Under the pieces are notes generated by a model that was not told where the DNA came from, ran no database searches, and worked only from the letters and a program-made list of their open reading frames with translations. From contig CBDCEL010000003.1 of NCBI GenBank assembly GCA_965215845.1, positions 1,116,001 through 1,180,000 on the forward strand: a DNA stretch of 64,000 nt, in the 5' to 3' direction. A program made the position numbers and the translations under genes. Below, in pieces: positions 1-8,549 of the stretch. Every line of letters begins with the position of its first letter. Position 1 is the first letter of the stretch. This DNA comes from Aurantibacter_A sp965215845 (GTDB taxonomy: Bacteria > Bacteroidota > Bacteroidia > Flavobacteriales > Flavobacteriaceae).

Positions 1-354
1 TTACGGATAATTCGGGCGAAACATTTTTTTACATTAAGGAGGTTTGAAATTTACCCATGGTGATATGCTAGTCGGCAATGGCAAAAACCTTTTATTAAAT
101 ATTTCGAGAGAATGGCGACCGAGTATCCCGATAAATCAATCGAGTTTGTGCGCGCCGTTGCAGAAGGTCACCTGGTGGCCCTACATACCCATCAAACATG
201 GCCCAAAGGTGAGGAATATGTAACCATGGACTTTTTTCGGTTCGACGAAGCCGGAAAAATCGTAGAGCATTGGGATGCCGTGCAACAGATTCCCGAAAGC
301 TCGGCCAATGACAATACGATGCACAGACACCACAGTTCTTACGGTATTTTATGA
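1..354 (+). pseudogene. SnoaL-like (NTF2-fold) protein, 5'-incomplete and frame-disrupted
   Basis: The last 80 codons (from 112) read as the C-terminal half of a SnoaL-like polyketide-cyclase/NTF2-fold protein: EYPDKSIEF, LHTHQTWP, MDFFRFDE and KIVEHWD are typical of that family. Upstream, family-like sequence continues but changes frame. Frame 2 gives HGDMLVGNGKN up to about 88, then frame 1 gives PFIKYFERM, as if one C were missing from the ACC at 87-89. A second break near 43-46 (GG where GGG would restore frame) would join YIKE to GLKFTHGD. Either the gene is decayed or the sequence has base-call errors. The true N-terminus lies before the window. The internal ATG at 112 alone would give an incomplete fold. 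Function in this strain is unknown. Confidence 0.6.
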
Positions 355-433
355 ATCGATTGCGTTGAGTTCATTATCTTTAGTTCCGATCATGTGATCA
401 TAAGACCGAACAATGTTCTGTAAATCCTTTACC

Positions 434-874
434 ATGATACACAAGGGTAGCATAGAAATAGAGCAGTCTCGAGCAAAGGTGGTCGAGATTTTTGCCAATC
501 CCAACAATCTTAAGGAATACCAGGACGGATTCATCAAAAAAGAGCTGCAAAGTGGCAAAGAAGGTGAGGTAGGGGCCATTTCAAAAATGTTCTACAAAAA
601 CGGAAGGCACAATATCGAATTGACCGAGACAATCACGAAGAACGAACTTCCCGACTCGTTTGAGGCTTCATATCACCATAAGCATATGGATAATACCATG
701 AAGTGTAATTTCGTAGCGATCAATGAAAATCGAACCCGTTACGAATACGAGTACGAATACACACGCATCAACTGGGTCATGCCCAAATTAATGGCAATTC
801 TTTTTCCGGGCATGTACCGTAAACCGGCCGAAAAATGGCTGCGTCAATTCAAGGAGTTTGTTGAAAAACAGTAA
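434..874 (+). CDS. SRPBCC family protein
   Basis: A 146-residue protein with the START/Bet v1-like (SRPBCC) pattern: an N-terminal strand starting IHKGSIEIEQSRAKVVEIFANPNN, central beta strands (HNIELTETI; TRYEYEYEYTR) and a long C-terminal helix (AEKWLRQFKEFVEKQ). The fold forms a hydrophobic ligand pocket, but the ligand cannot be read from sequence. No signal peptide is seen, so it is probably cytoplasmic. I chose the ATG at 434 because the strand-forming N-terminus begins there. An in-frame ATG at 413 would add seven atypical residues. It lies between the disrupted SnoaL-like gene and a DUF1080 lipoprotein gene, 34 bp before the latter. Confidence 0.75.
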   Translation: MIHKGSIEIEQSRAKVVEIFANPNNLKEYQDGFIKKELQSGKEGEVGAISKMFYKNGRHNIELTETITKNELPDSFEASYHHKHMDNTMKCNFVAINENRTRYEYEYEYTRINWVMPKLMAILFPGMYRKPAEKWLRQFKEFVEKQ

Positions 875-908
875 GAGAGGGTCAAAACCTTGCGATAAAA
901 CCAGTGAC

Positions 909-1691
909 ATGAATAAATCGATACTTGCATTGCTCATTTTGTCCATTACTTTCGGCTGCTCGGCCCAAGATGGTGAATGGGAAAATTTGATCATTGACAA
1001 TTCCCTTGAAGGATGGCATACCTTCAAAAAAAAGGACGGTATCAAAAACTGGATCGTTGAAGACAATATCCTGATTTTTAACGGAGTCTCCGATATGGAA
1101 TCGGGCGAAGGTGATGCAAGCTTATTATCGGATCAACTCTATGAAAACTTTGAGATCAAATTCGACTGGAAAATCATCAAAGGGGGCAATAGTGGTTTCA
1201 TGTGGGCCGTGCAAGAAGATGAAAAGTACAACTACCCTTATCAAACAGGACCTGAAGTTCAGATTCTGGATCACGCCATCTACAATGATACGACCATTGT
1301 GCTCGGGGGACCTATTGAGGTGCAAAATGTATTGGAAGACCTCGATGCCCGAAAACATTACCTCGGATCGTTGTACGATTTGTCGGCGCCTACCGTGTGG
1401 GATGCTGCAAGACCTGCCGGGGAATGGAATTCGTATCACATCAAAATCGATTACCAAAACAACCTTGGCGAGGTAATCTTGAACGATGTTTTAATCAACA
1501 CCTTTCCTCTAAAAGGACCGGAATGGGACATAATGGTCGCCCAGAGCAAATTCAGCAAATCGGAAGAATCCCCCTATTTGGGCTATGCCCGGTGGTACGA
1601 CTTTGGCAAATTTCAAAAAGGTAGCATTTGCTTTCAGGACCATCCTGGAAAGGTGTGGTTTAGAAATATCAAAATCAAGGAACTTGACTAA
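909..1691 (+). CDS. DUF1080 (3-keto-disaccharide hydrolase-like) lipoprotein
   Basis: A 260-residue exported lipoprotein. From the ATG at 909 it begins MNKSILALLILSITFGC, a lipoprotein signal with the acylated Cys about residue 17. The mature part is one DUF1080 concanavalin-like jelly roll: WENLIIDNSLEGWHTF, then the typical GGNSGFMWAV and PEVQILDHA, and a closing KVWFRNIKIKEL strand. The family is now named 3-keto-disaccharide hydrolase after characterised members and is common in Bacteroidota polysaccharide utilisation. The substrate here is unknown. A longer reading from 858 would overlap the SRPBCC gene and bury the signal peptide, so I rejected it. Likely located in the periplasm or on the outer membrane. 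Confidence 0.85.
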   Translation: MNKSILALLILSITFGCSAQDGEWENLIIDNSLEGWHTFKKKDGIKNWIVEDNILIFNGVSDMESGEGDASLLSDQLYENFEIKFDWKIIKGGNSGFMWAVQEDEKYNYPYQTGPEVQILDHAIYNDTTIVLGGPIEVQNVLEDLDARKHYLGSLYDLSAPTVWDAARPAGEWNSYHIKIDYQNNLGEVILNDVLINTFPLKGPEWDIMVAQSKFSKSEESPYLGYARWYDFGKFQKGSICFQDHPGKVWFRNIKIKELD

Positions 1692-1704
1692 TATCGCATC
1701 GTAA

Positions 1705-2079
1705 GTGGATTTAAATCAAATAACGGTTCCTTCTTCGGATTTGGAAAAGGCGGTTGCTTTCTATGAAAAATTAGGACTAAGACTAATTGTCAGTGCTTTG
1801 CCACATTATGCACGATTTGAGTGCCCAAACGGCAATTCGACATTTTCTTTGCACCAATGCGACCAGCTTCCTTCCGATAATGGCATCGTCGTTTACTTTG
1901 AATGCGATAATTTAGATGAACATGTGGCAAACCTTGTACAAAAAGGAATAGAATTCGAGGAACCCCCGACCGATAAAAACTGGTTATGGCGCGAAGCGCG
2001 TCTAAAAGATCTTGATGGTAATCAATTGATCTTGTACCATGCCGGTGAAAATCGATTGAACCCTCCATGGAAGATCTAA
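1705..2079 (+). CDS. VOC family (glyoxalase-like) protein
   Basis: A 124-residue vicinal-oxygen-chelate protein with the two beta-alpha-beta3 modules in order: DLEKAVAFYEKLGLRLIV near residues 12-29 and a C-terminal half ending in REARLKDLDGNQLILYH. Metal-ligand positions include the late acidic residue and the C-terminal strand of the second module. The family covers glyoxalases, dioxygenases and resistance proteins, and this member cannot be assigned a substrate. The start is GTG at 1705, directly after an in-frame TAA. It follows the DUF1080 gene by 13 bp and is probably cotranscribed. No signal peptide. Confidence 0.8.
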   Translation: MDLNQITVPSSDLEKAVAFYEKLGLRLIVSALPHYARFECPNGNSTFSLHQCDQLPSDNGIVVYFECDNLDEHVANLVQKGIEFEEPPTDKNWLWREARLKDLDGNQLILYHAGENRLNPPWKI

Positions 2080-2117
2080 AAAAGCAAAGACCAATTTGAA
2101 ATAACGAACCAAAACTG

Positions 2118-3626
2118 ATGATTATGAAAAATAACCTTCTCATTCTAGCCCTTTCATTCTTCCTTATCGGGTATGCGCAAAAGGAAAAGGATACCCTGCC
2201 AAAAGCTGAAATATCTACCACACTTCAAAGTGTGAACATCAATGGCAAAACGATTTATCTGACTGCAAAAGCCGGCACCTTTCAGGTACGCGACGAGAAC
2301 AACGAACCGATAGCACTAATGGGGCATACTTACTACACCAAAGACTCCAAAACCCGAAATAACCGAAGGCCAATCGTCTTTGCCTTCAACGGCGGGCCTG
2401 GCTCTTCTTCGTTCTGGTTGCATATGGGTGTTCTAGGGCCCAAAAGAATTGTGGTGAACGACCCCGAATCGACCCCAGCTGCTCCATACAAACTGGTAAA
2501 CAACAATTTCTCAATTCTCGATGTGGCCGATTTGGTCATGATCGACCCCGTGGGTACCGGTTTGAGTATTCCCATCGGAAAAGCAAAATTCAAAGACTTT
2601 TGGGGGGTCGATCAAGACATACGTAGCCTCTCCCTTTTTATAACCCAGTTCTTGATCGCCAACAATCGCATGAACAGCCCCAAGTATTTGTTGGGCGAGA
2701 GCTATGGCACTTTTAGAAATGCGGGACTGATGAATAAATTGTTGGGGCAGGGCATTGCAATGAACGGCGTTATTATGGTATCTGCGGTTTTCGACCTACG
2801 TACCTTGGTTTTCCCACCGGGAGACGACCTTCCTTACATCGTACATTTTCCGACCTATGCCGCAACCGCTTGGTATCACGACAAAGTTGCGAACAAACCC
2901 GGGGATGTTTATCAGTTTTTGGATGATGTGCGAAATTTTACGGAAAATGAATATGTACCGGCTTTGTTCAAAGGAAATCGTCTTTCGGATTCCGACAAAA
3001 AATCGGTCGCCGAGAAATTGGCCAACTACACCGGAACGGAACCAAGTTATTGGGTAAAAGCCGATCTACGGGTGACCGCAAGCGAATTCTTTGCCGAATT
3101 TTTAAGGAATGAGGGTGAAATAGTCGGTCGATTGGATTCGCGCTTTACCGGAATCAACCAAGATTTGCTATCACAAGACGGAAGCCACGATCCTCAAAGC
3201 TCGGCTATCTCGCCCGCATATATTGCCGGTTTTTTAGACTACTTCTACGGTAATCTCAAAGTGAATAAGGAGACGACCTATTCCATTACGGCAGGCCGGC
3301 GGGAAGGTTTCAAATGGGACTGGAAACACGAAGGAAATAGTCGGTGGGGCACCCAGGCCGCCATAAACACGGGCATCGATATGGCCGAGGCCCTATCGCG
3401 CGACCCGAATATGAAAGTGCTGGTCTTAAATGGTATTTACGATATCGCAACTGTTTTCTATGGAGTTGAATACTCGATCGACCATTTAGGCCTCAAAAAG
3501 GAAATAAGGGACAATATCATCATGAAATATTACGAGGCCGGCCATATGATGTACACTCATCGACCCTCACTGGAGCAGTTCAAAAAAGAGGTAGCCGAGT
3601 TTATTTTGGAAACCTCAAGACCGTAA
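2118..3626 (+). CDS. Peptidase S10 (serine carboxypeptidase-like) protein, secreted
   Basis: A 502-residue exported alpha/beta hydrolase of the S10 serine carboxypeptidase family. A signal peptide (about residues 3-20, ending FFLIGYAQ) is followed by the S10 oxyanion region FNGGPGSSS (near 90-98), the nucleophile elbow GESYGT with Ser195, the acid in VLNGIYDIAT and the catalytic His in EAGHMMY near the C-terminus. The triad is therefore complete. Members release C-terminal amino acids from peptides. The start is ATG 2118 or ATG 2124. Its stop overlaps the next start (TAATG), so it is translationally coupled to the sulfatase gene. Likely periplasmic. Confidence 0.9.
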   Translation: MIMKNNLLILALSFFLIGYAQKEKDTLPKAEISTTLQSVNINGKTIYLTAKAGTFQVRDENNEPIALMGHTYYTKDSKTRNNRRPIVFAFNGGPGSSSFWLHMGVLGPKRIVVNDPESTPAAPYKLVNNNFSILDVADLVMIDPVGTGLSIPIGKAKFKDFWGVDQDIRSLSLFITQFLIANNRMNSPKYLLGESYGTFRNAGLMNKLLGQGIAMNGVIMVSAVFDLRTLVFPPGDDLPYIVHFPTYAATAWYHDKVANKPGDVYQFLDDVRNFTENEYVPALFKGNRLSDSDKKSVAEKLANYTGTEPSYWVKADLRVTASEFFAEFLRNEGEIVGRLDSRFTGINQDLLSQDGSHDPQSSAISPAYIAGFLDYFYGNLKVNKETTYSITAGRREGFKWDWKHEGNSRWGTQAAINTGIDMAEALSRDPNMKVLVLNGIYDIATVFYGVEYSIDHLGLKKEIRDNIIMKYYEAGHMMYTHRPSLEQFKKEVAEFILETSRP

Positions 3627-5041
3627 TGCCTCTCATAGGTTATGGCAGGATTGTAAAATTGTTGGCCTATTGTTTTATCCTGACCGCCTGCAGCGCCCCA
3701 AGATCCCTTGAAAGGCCCAATATAGTCTTGATCAATATCGACGATATGGGCTGGCGCGATGTTGGTTTTATGGGGAGTGAATATTACAATACACCCAATA
3801 TTGACGCCTTGGCCAAGCTGGGCATGCATTTCACAAACGGCTATGCCGCTGCGGCGAACTGCGCACCAAGCCGTGCCTCATTGATGACAGGGCTTTGGCC
3901 CACAAGACATCATATGTATACCGTAGGTTCTTCGGAGAGGGGAAAATCGGAACATCGCAAATTGGTTCCAATCAAGAATACGGTCACACTCTCGAAAGAG
4001 CATACCATCCTGTCCCGGGTGCTGCAAGAAAATGGTTATACCACCTGTCACTCGGGCAAATGGCACCTCAGCGAAAATCCGATTGAATATGGATTTGACC
4101 TAAATATCGGCGGCGGGCACAACGGGCATCCACAAAGTTATTATCCTCCCTATAAGAACGTACGGATCGAAAATAAGGGCAAGGAACACCTGACGGACCT
4201 CATCATGAAAAAAACGATGAATTTTGTCGACTCTGTACAGGGCTCCTTTTTTTTGTACTATGCGCCCTATGCGGTTCATACACCCGTTCAACCCATTGAT
4301 AGCCTATTGCCAAAATACTTGGATAAACCGATTTCAAACGGTCAGGGCAACGATGACTATGCGACCATGATCGAAAACTTAGATCGAAATATCGGAGACC
4401 TGGTGGGCGTCCTCAAAAGGCGGGAACTCCTTGAAAATACGATTATCATACTTACTTCAGACAATGGCGGCCTTTATGGCATAACAAGGCAACCCCCATT
4501 AAGGGCCGGAAAAGGAAGCTACTATGAAGGTGGTATTCGAGATCCGTTTGCGTTTGTGTTTGGCGATAAGATCAGGGCAGGTTCGAAAAGTGAGGTCCCT
4601 ATTGTCAACATGGATATTTTTCCGACGATCTTGGACTATACAGGAATCAAAAATGACGGCCTTTCCTTTGACGGCAAAAGTATAAGGCCTCTTTTGGAAG
4701 AAAAGACAACTACACTTGAAAGACCCTTGTTTTGGCATTTTCCGATTTATTTACAGGCGTACAATGTGCATGACAACCAGAACCGTGACTCCCTCTTTAG
4801 AACCCGCCCGGGCTCGGTCATAAGATATCACAATTGGAAACTGCACTATTATTTCGAAGACAGGGAAATTGAACTGTACAATCTTGAAACAGATCCGGGT
4901 GAGACCGAAAATCTAGCCGAAAAACGGCCGGAAAAGGTAATTGAACTCAAGGGGCGTCTCGAAACATGGTGGAAAGAAACCAAGGCGCCGCTACCAACGG
5001 AAAAGAATCCCGACTATCGGGAAACAAATTCTGAACATTAA
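3626..5041 (+). CDS. Sulfatase, lipoprotein
   Basis: A 471-residue arylsulfatase-type enzyme hydrolysing a sulfate ester. The N-terminus YCFILTACSA is a lipoprotein signal. Metal-binding aspartates are in NIDDMGW (about 36-42), and the formylglycine motif C79-A-P-S-R83 (CAPSRASLMTG) is intact, so it needs conversion of Cys79 by an anaerobic sulfatase maturase or FGE, neither of which is in this window. GKWHL and TSDNGG are further active-site motifs. The substrate is unknown; sulfated algal polysaccharides are the usual targets in marine flavobacteria (inference). Coupled to the S10 peptidase gene by a one-base TAATG overlap. Confidence 0.9.
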   Translation: MPLIGYGRIVKLLAYCFILTACSAPRSLERPNIVLINIDDMGWRDVGFMGSEYYNTPNIDALAKLGMHFTNGYAAAANCAPSRASLMTGLWPTRHHMYTVGSSERGKSEHRKLVPIKNTVTLSKEHTILSRVLQENGYTTCHSGKWHLSENPIEYGFDLNIGGGHNGHPQSYYPPYKNVRIENKGKEHLTDLIMKKTMNFVDSVQGSFFLYYAPYAVHTPVQPIDSLLPKYLDKPISNGQGNDDYATMIENLDRNIGDLVGVLKRRELLENTIIILTSDNGGLYGITRQPPLRAGKGSYYEGGIRDPFAFVFGDKIRAGSKSEVPIVNMDIFPTILDYTGIKNDGLSFDGKSIRPLLEEKTTTLERPLFWHFPIYLQAYNVHDNQNRDSLFRTRPGSVIRYHNWKLHYYFEDREIELYNLETDPGETENLAEKRPEKVIELKGRLETWWKETKAPLPTEKNPDYRETNSEH

Positions 5042-5052
5042 AGCGGGTAACG

Positions 5053-5466
5053 CTATTCTTCAGAATCGTCTTCAGTTTCGGAAAAATCGGTTATCCCGTT
5101 TTCATGTAGGATATTGTACCACTGTACTACCTTTTTGATATCGCTTGGGTATACGCGATCTTCATCATAGTCGGGCAATACTTCGAAGAAATATTCTTCA
5201 AGTTTTATCTTGTCCGATTTATGTGGAATTGAAGTTTTACCGCCTTTTTCTTTGACCTGTATCTTTAAAAACACTTCTCGCAGCGGTAATTCTTCCTCTA
5301 AGGTATAAATGGCTATTTCCGAAAGAATGCTTACGTTGTTTCGAAGGCCCACCGTAATTTTCTTTCCATCCAAAAGCGATTCGGCCACAAAGCCTGTACG
5401 CGTCTGGGTGATCAATTTGTAAAGGCCGGGTTTGCCGGCAATCGATAGAATTTTGTCTAAGCTCAT
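5053..5466 (-). CDS. DUF5606 domain-containing protein
   Basis: A 137-residue acidic cytoplasmic protein recognised by its N-terminus DKILSIAGKPGLYKLITQTR and by its place just downstream of def, which is the usual Bacteroidota arrangement. The N-terminal part (about 1-60) looks like a small beta domain; the C-terminal third is helical (IKKVVQWYNILHENGI) and ends in an acidic tail. Biochemical function is not known to me. It follows def by 70 bp on the same strand and ends 11 bp from the convergent sulfatase gene. Confidence 0.8.
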   Translation of the reverse strand: MSLDKILSIAGKPGLYKLITQTRTGFVAESLLDGKKITVGLRNNVSILSEIAIYTLEEELPLREVFLKIQVKEKGGKTSIPHKSDKIKLEEYFFEVLPDYDEDRVYPSDIKKVVQWYNILHENGITDFSETEDDSEE

Positions 5467-5536
5467 TTATATATTTTTACTGAAACCTTTTGCAGGGTGG
5501 CAAATATGGAATAATCCAGCCGGAAAAGAAATTTTT

Positions 5537-6127
5537 TTAACGTCCTTTTTTGAGCGCGGGAAACCGCATTCTGTAATCGATACTGATCTTACCCTTGCTG
5601 ATATTGGTCAGCCGCTTTTTCAATAGTCTTTTTTTTAAGCCCGAAAGCTTGTCAGTGAAAAGAATACCTTCGATATGATCGTACTCATGTTGAATGACGC
5701 GGGCACGGAGGCCGTCAAAAGTCTCCGTTTTCTTCTTGAAATCCTCGTCAAAATAAGAAATGGTGATCGTATCTTTTCGGGTAATGTCCTCACGCACGTC
5801 GGGAATGCTCAAACATCCTTCGTTGAAAGTCCAATCGTCGCCATTTTCTTCATCCATTTTCGCGTTGATGAATACCTTTTTGAAGCCATCCAGCTCTTTT
5901 TGCTCCTCCTCCGAAAGGCTCTCATCATCGGCAAAGGCAGTAGTGTCTACCATAAACATTCGAATGGCGAGACCAATCTGGGGAGCGGCCAGGCCCACAC
6001 CATTGGCATTGTACATGGTCTCCCACATATTGGTTATCAATTCTTTCAACTTTGGGTAATCCTTGTCAATCTCTTTACAGGTCTTCCTCAAAACCGGATC
6101 GCCATAAGCCACGATAGGTAACGTCAT
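5537..6127 (-). CDS. def: Peptide deformylase
   Basis: Removes the formyl group from the initiator methionine of nascent proteins. The 196-residue protein carries all three metal-enzyme motifs: GVGLAAPQIG (about 43-52), EGCLSIP (about 103-109, Cys is a metal ligand) and QHEYDHIEG (HExxH, about 144-152). A roughly 15-residue acidic insertion (FADDESLSEEEQKELDGF) before the second motif is common in Bacteroidota PDFs. The start codon directly abuts the stop codon of ruvX, so the two are expressed as one unit, followed by DUF5606. Confidence 0.97.
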   Translation of the reverse strand: MTLPIVAYGDPVLRKTCKEIDKDYPKLKELITNMWETMYNANGVGLAAPQIGLAIRMFMVDTTAFADDESLSEEEQKELDGFKKVFINAKMDEENGDDWTFNEGCLSIPDVREDITRKDTITISYFDEDFKKKTETFDGLRARVIQHEYDHIEGILFTDKLSGLKKRLLKKRLTNISKGKISIDYRMRFPALKKGR

Positions 6128-6538
6128 TTAAGCTCTGTTTAAATATGCCTGCAAAATAAGTGTTGCACTTATCTCATCGATCAAGGCCTTGTTCTTTCTT
6201 TTCTTTTTTCGCAATCCGCCTTCGACCATGGCCGATACCGCCATTTTAGAGGTGAAACGTTCATCTTGACGAGCCACGGATACTTCCGGAAACTTGGCCA
6301 TAAGTTCTTTCAAAAAAGACTTGATCAATTCTTCGGACTCCGAGGGTTCGTTATTCATCTGTCGGGGTTCGCCGATTACGATTTGTCCAACATTCTCTGC
6401 GGAAATATAGTCTTCCAAAAACGAGATCAATTCGCTCGTCGGTACGGTCGTCAAACCGGAAGCGATCAATTGTAGTTCATCGGTCACGGCAATGCCCGTT
6501 CTTTTTTTGCCATAATCCAGTGCGAGAATCTTGCCCAT
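6128..6538 (-). CDS. ruvX: Putative pre-16S rRNA nuclease / Holliday junction resolvase YqgF
   Basis: A 136-residue RNase H-fold protein. It shows the N-terminal DYGKKRTGIAVTDE catalytic strand, IGEPRQMNNEPSE in the middle, the DERFTS motif and a late acidic residue in ALIDEISATLIL. In E. coli the homologue YqgF matures 16S rRNA 5' ends. It is the first gene of a minus-strand unit ruvX-def-DUF5606 that diverges from dapD, with about 100 bp between the two starts. Confidence 0.93.
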   Translation of the reverse strand: MGKILALDYGKKRTGIAVTDELQLIASGLTTVPTSELISFLEDYISAENVGQIVIGEPRQMNNEPSESEELIKSFLKELMAKFPEVSVARQDERFTSKMAVSAMVEGGLRKKKRKNKALIDEISATLILQAYLNRA

Positions 6539-6585
6539 TCACATAATTTCGGCAAAAATAAACCATAATATGTTATATGTATAAA

Positions 6586-6621
6586 TTTGGGGGCATAATC
6601 AAGGGCGACCCACTATATTTG
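6586..6621 (+). promoter_or_regulatory. Promoter for dapD
   Basis: TTTG at 6586-6589 and TATATTTG at 6614-6621, 24 bp apart, fit the Bacteroidota housekeeping promoter (TTG, about 17-23 bp, TAnnTTTG), slightly long in spacing. Predicted transcription start is near 6628, 15 bp before the dapD ATG. A second TAnnTTTG match, TAAATTTG, lies at 6582-6589. Confidence 0.55.
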
Positions 6622-6642
6622 CCGAACATTTAACATTGCAAA

Positions 6643-7458
6643 ATGACTGAATTAAAAGCGACAATCGAAAAGGCTTGGGATAATAGGGAACTTCTTAAGG
6701 AAAGTAAGACACAGGAAGCCATAAGGGAAGTTATTGACCTTTTGGATGCCGGAACACTGAGATGCGCGGAACCATCGGAAAGTGGGTGGCAAATCAACGA
6801 ATGGGTCAAAAAAGGCGTGGTGCTCTATTTTCCGATTCAGAAAATGGAAACCTTGGAAGCTGGAATTTTCGAATACCACGATAAAATCCCCCTTAAAAAG
6901 GGCTATAAGGAAAAAGGAATACGCGTGGTACCACATGCCGTTGCCCGACATGGGGCCTATATTTGCTCAGGTACGATTTTGATGCCCAGTTACGTCAATA
7001 TCGGAGCATATGTCGACGAGGGTACGATGGTAGATACTTGGGCCACCGTTGGTAGCTGCGCCCAAATCGGAAGGAATGTCCACCTTAGCGGTGGAGTTGG
7101 GATCGGCGGGGTCTTAGAGCCGCTTCAAGCAGCACCCGTCATTATCGAAGACAATGCCTTCATAGGCTCACGAAGTATCGTTGTCGAAGGGGTCAGGGTA
7201 GAAAAAGAGGCGGTGCTGGGTGCCAATGTGGTCTTAACCGGTTCGACCAAAATTATCGATGTCACATCCAATGAACCCATTGAAATGAAGGGAAGGGTTC
7301 CATCAAGATCGGTAGTGATACCGGGCAGTTATACCAAAAAATTCCCTGCTGGCGAATTTCAGGTCTCCTGTGCCCTGATCATCGGCAAGCGAAAAGAAAG
7401 TACCAATAAAAAAACCTCTTTGAACGACGCCCTGAGGGAATATGATGTTGCCGTCTAA
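6643..7458 (+). CDS. dapD: 2,3,4,5-tetrahydropyridine-2,6-dicarboxylate N-succinyltransferase
   Basis: Succinyl-CoA-dependent step of the succinylase branch of diaminopimelate/lysine synthesis. The 271-residue length is standard. The N-terminal helical domain (about 1-100) is followed by left-handed beta-helix hexapeptide repeats (for example SYVNIGAYVDEGTMVDTWATVG, cut here as short segments VNIGAYVDEG and MVDTWATVGS, then VHLSGGVGIGG). GRVPSRSVVIPGS and a CALIIGKR segment complete the family pattern. Its pathway partner lysA is at 38123, so lysine genes are scattered. It is followed 17 bp later by a GT9 gene. Confidence 0.97.
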   Translation: MTELKATIEKAWDNRELLKESKTQEAIREVIDLLDAGTLRCAEPSESGWQINEWVKKGVVLYFPIQKMETLEAGIFEYHDKIPLKKGYKEKGIRVVPHAVARHGAYICSGTILMPSYVNIGAYVDEGTMVDTWATVGSCAQIGRNVHLSGGVGIGGVLEPLQAAPVIIEDNAFIGSRSIVVEGVRVEKEAVLGANVVLTGSTKIIDVTSNEPIEMKGRVPSRSVVIPGSYTKKFPAGEFQVSCALIIGKRKESTNKKTSLNDALREYDVAV

Positions 7459-7475
7459 AGTCATATTTTAGCCGG

Positions 7476-8549
7476 ATGAAAATACTGCTCATTCAGCAAA
7501 AAATGATCGGCGACGTTTTGGTCAGCTCATTGCTATGTGAGCACATCAAAGAACATCTACCCGATGCTGAAGTCCACTATCTTATTGAGGAACATACCAA
7601 GGCGGTGGTACAAAACAATCCTTTTATTGATAAAATCGTTCTTTTCAAAAAGGAATTCAAAACCGTTAAATCTCAGTTCTACGGGTTTTTGAAATCGATA
7701 AGGGCCTCAAACTATGATGTGATCATTGATATCTACGGTAAATTGGAGAGCAATCTCATAACATATTTTTCCAAGGCAAAGATCAAAGTTGCGTATCCAA
7801 AATCACGTTCCAAGTTTTTATATACACATCATATTCCCATTAAGTCAAGACAATCGGGAAATAGGGCCACCACCATCGATGATCGATTGGCCTTGCTCTC
7901 CCCTATCATTTCAGAGAAGCTTGATGTCAAAAAAAAGCCTCGTATATACCTTTCGAAAGAAGAGGAAGAAGCGACGAAAAATTTTTTGAGGCTAAATGAC
8001 ATTGACCTGGGAAAACCATTGTTGATGTTGGGGATTCTAGGTAGTGGCGAAAACAAGACCTATCCTTTAAAGTATATGGCCGAGGTTGTCAATGCCATCG
8101 CAGAGAATTCAGAAGCCATATTGCTTTTCAACTATATACCTTCCCAAGAAAGCGAAGCACAAAAATTGTATGAACTCTGCAATGGAAATACAAGGGATCG
8201 TATTTCTTTTGGCACCTTTGCCCCTGACCTTAGAAAGTTTTTGGCGCTCTTAAAATGCTGTGATGCCTACATCGGCAACGAAGGAGGAAGTACAAACATG
8301 GCCAAGGCCCTTGATATTCCCACTTTTTCGATTTTCGCGCCTTGGATAGATAAAATCGGATGGAACACCTATGCCGATTCAAAAAATGTTTCTGTACATG
8401 TGTCCGATTTCTTTCCCGAAAAAATCAAAGAACTATCCAAGAAGAAAATCAAATCGGAATCGGGCGAACTCTACAAAATGCTCAGGCCAGAGCTTTTCAA
8501 AAACAAGTTATACGATTTTCTAAGCGAGGAAATCTTTCCTGACCAATAA
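7476..8549 (+). CDS. Glycosyltransferase family 9 (heptosyltransferase-like)
   Basis: A 357-residue GT-B enzyme of the ADP-heptose:LPS heptosyltransferase family. It starts MKILLIQQKMIGDVLVSS, the usual N-terminal strand and loop; the donor-binding half has GSGENKTYPLKYMAEVV and a family-typical YIGNEGGSTNMAKALDIPTF, close to the GNDSGxxHxAAA consensus but with GG-STN in place of SG-xxH. The missing His may indicate a different donor. The role is probably LPS core or lipid-linked glycan assembly at the inner face of the inner membrane. Its 3' end overlaps the convergent methyltransferase gene by 30 bp. Confidence 0.85.
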   Translation: MKILLIQQKMIGDVLVSSLLCEHIKEHLPDAEVHYLIEEHTKAVVQNNPFIDKIVLFKKEFKTVKSQFYGFLKSIRASNYDVIIDIYGKLESNLITYFSKAKIKVAYPKSRSKFLYTHHIPIKSRQSGNRATTIDDRLALLSPIISEKLDVKKKPRIYLSKEEEEATKNFLRLNDIDLGKPLLMLGILGSGENKTYPLKYMAEVVNAIAENSEAILLFNYIPSQESEAQKLYELCNGNTRDRISFGTFAPDLRKFLALLKCCDAYIGNEGGSTNMAKALDIPTFSIFAPWIDKIGWNTYADSKNVSVHVSDFFPEKIKELSKKKIKSESGELYKMLRPELFKNKLYDFLSEEIFPDQ

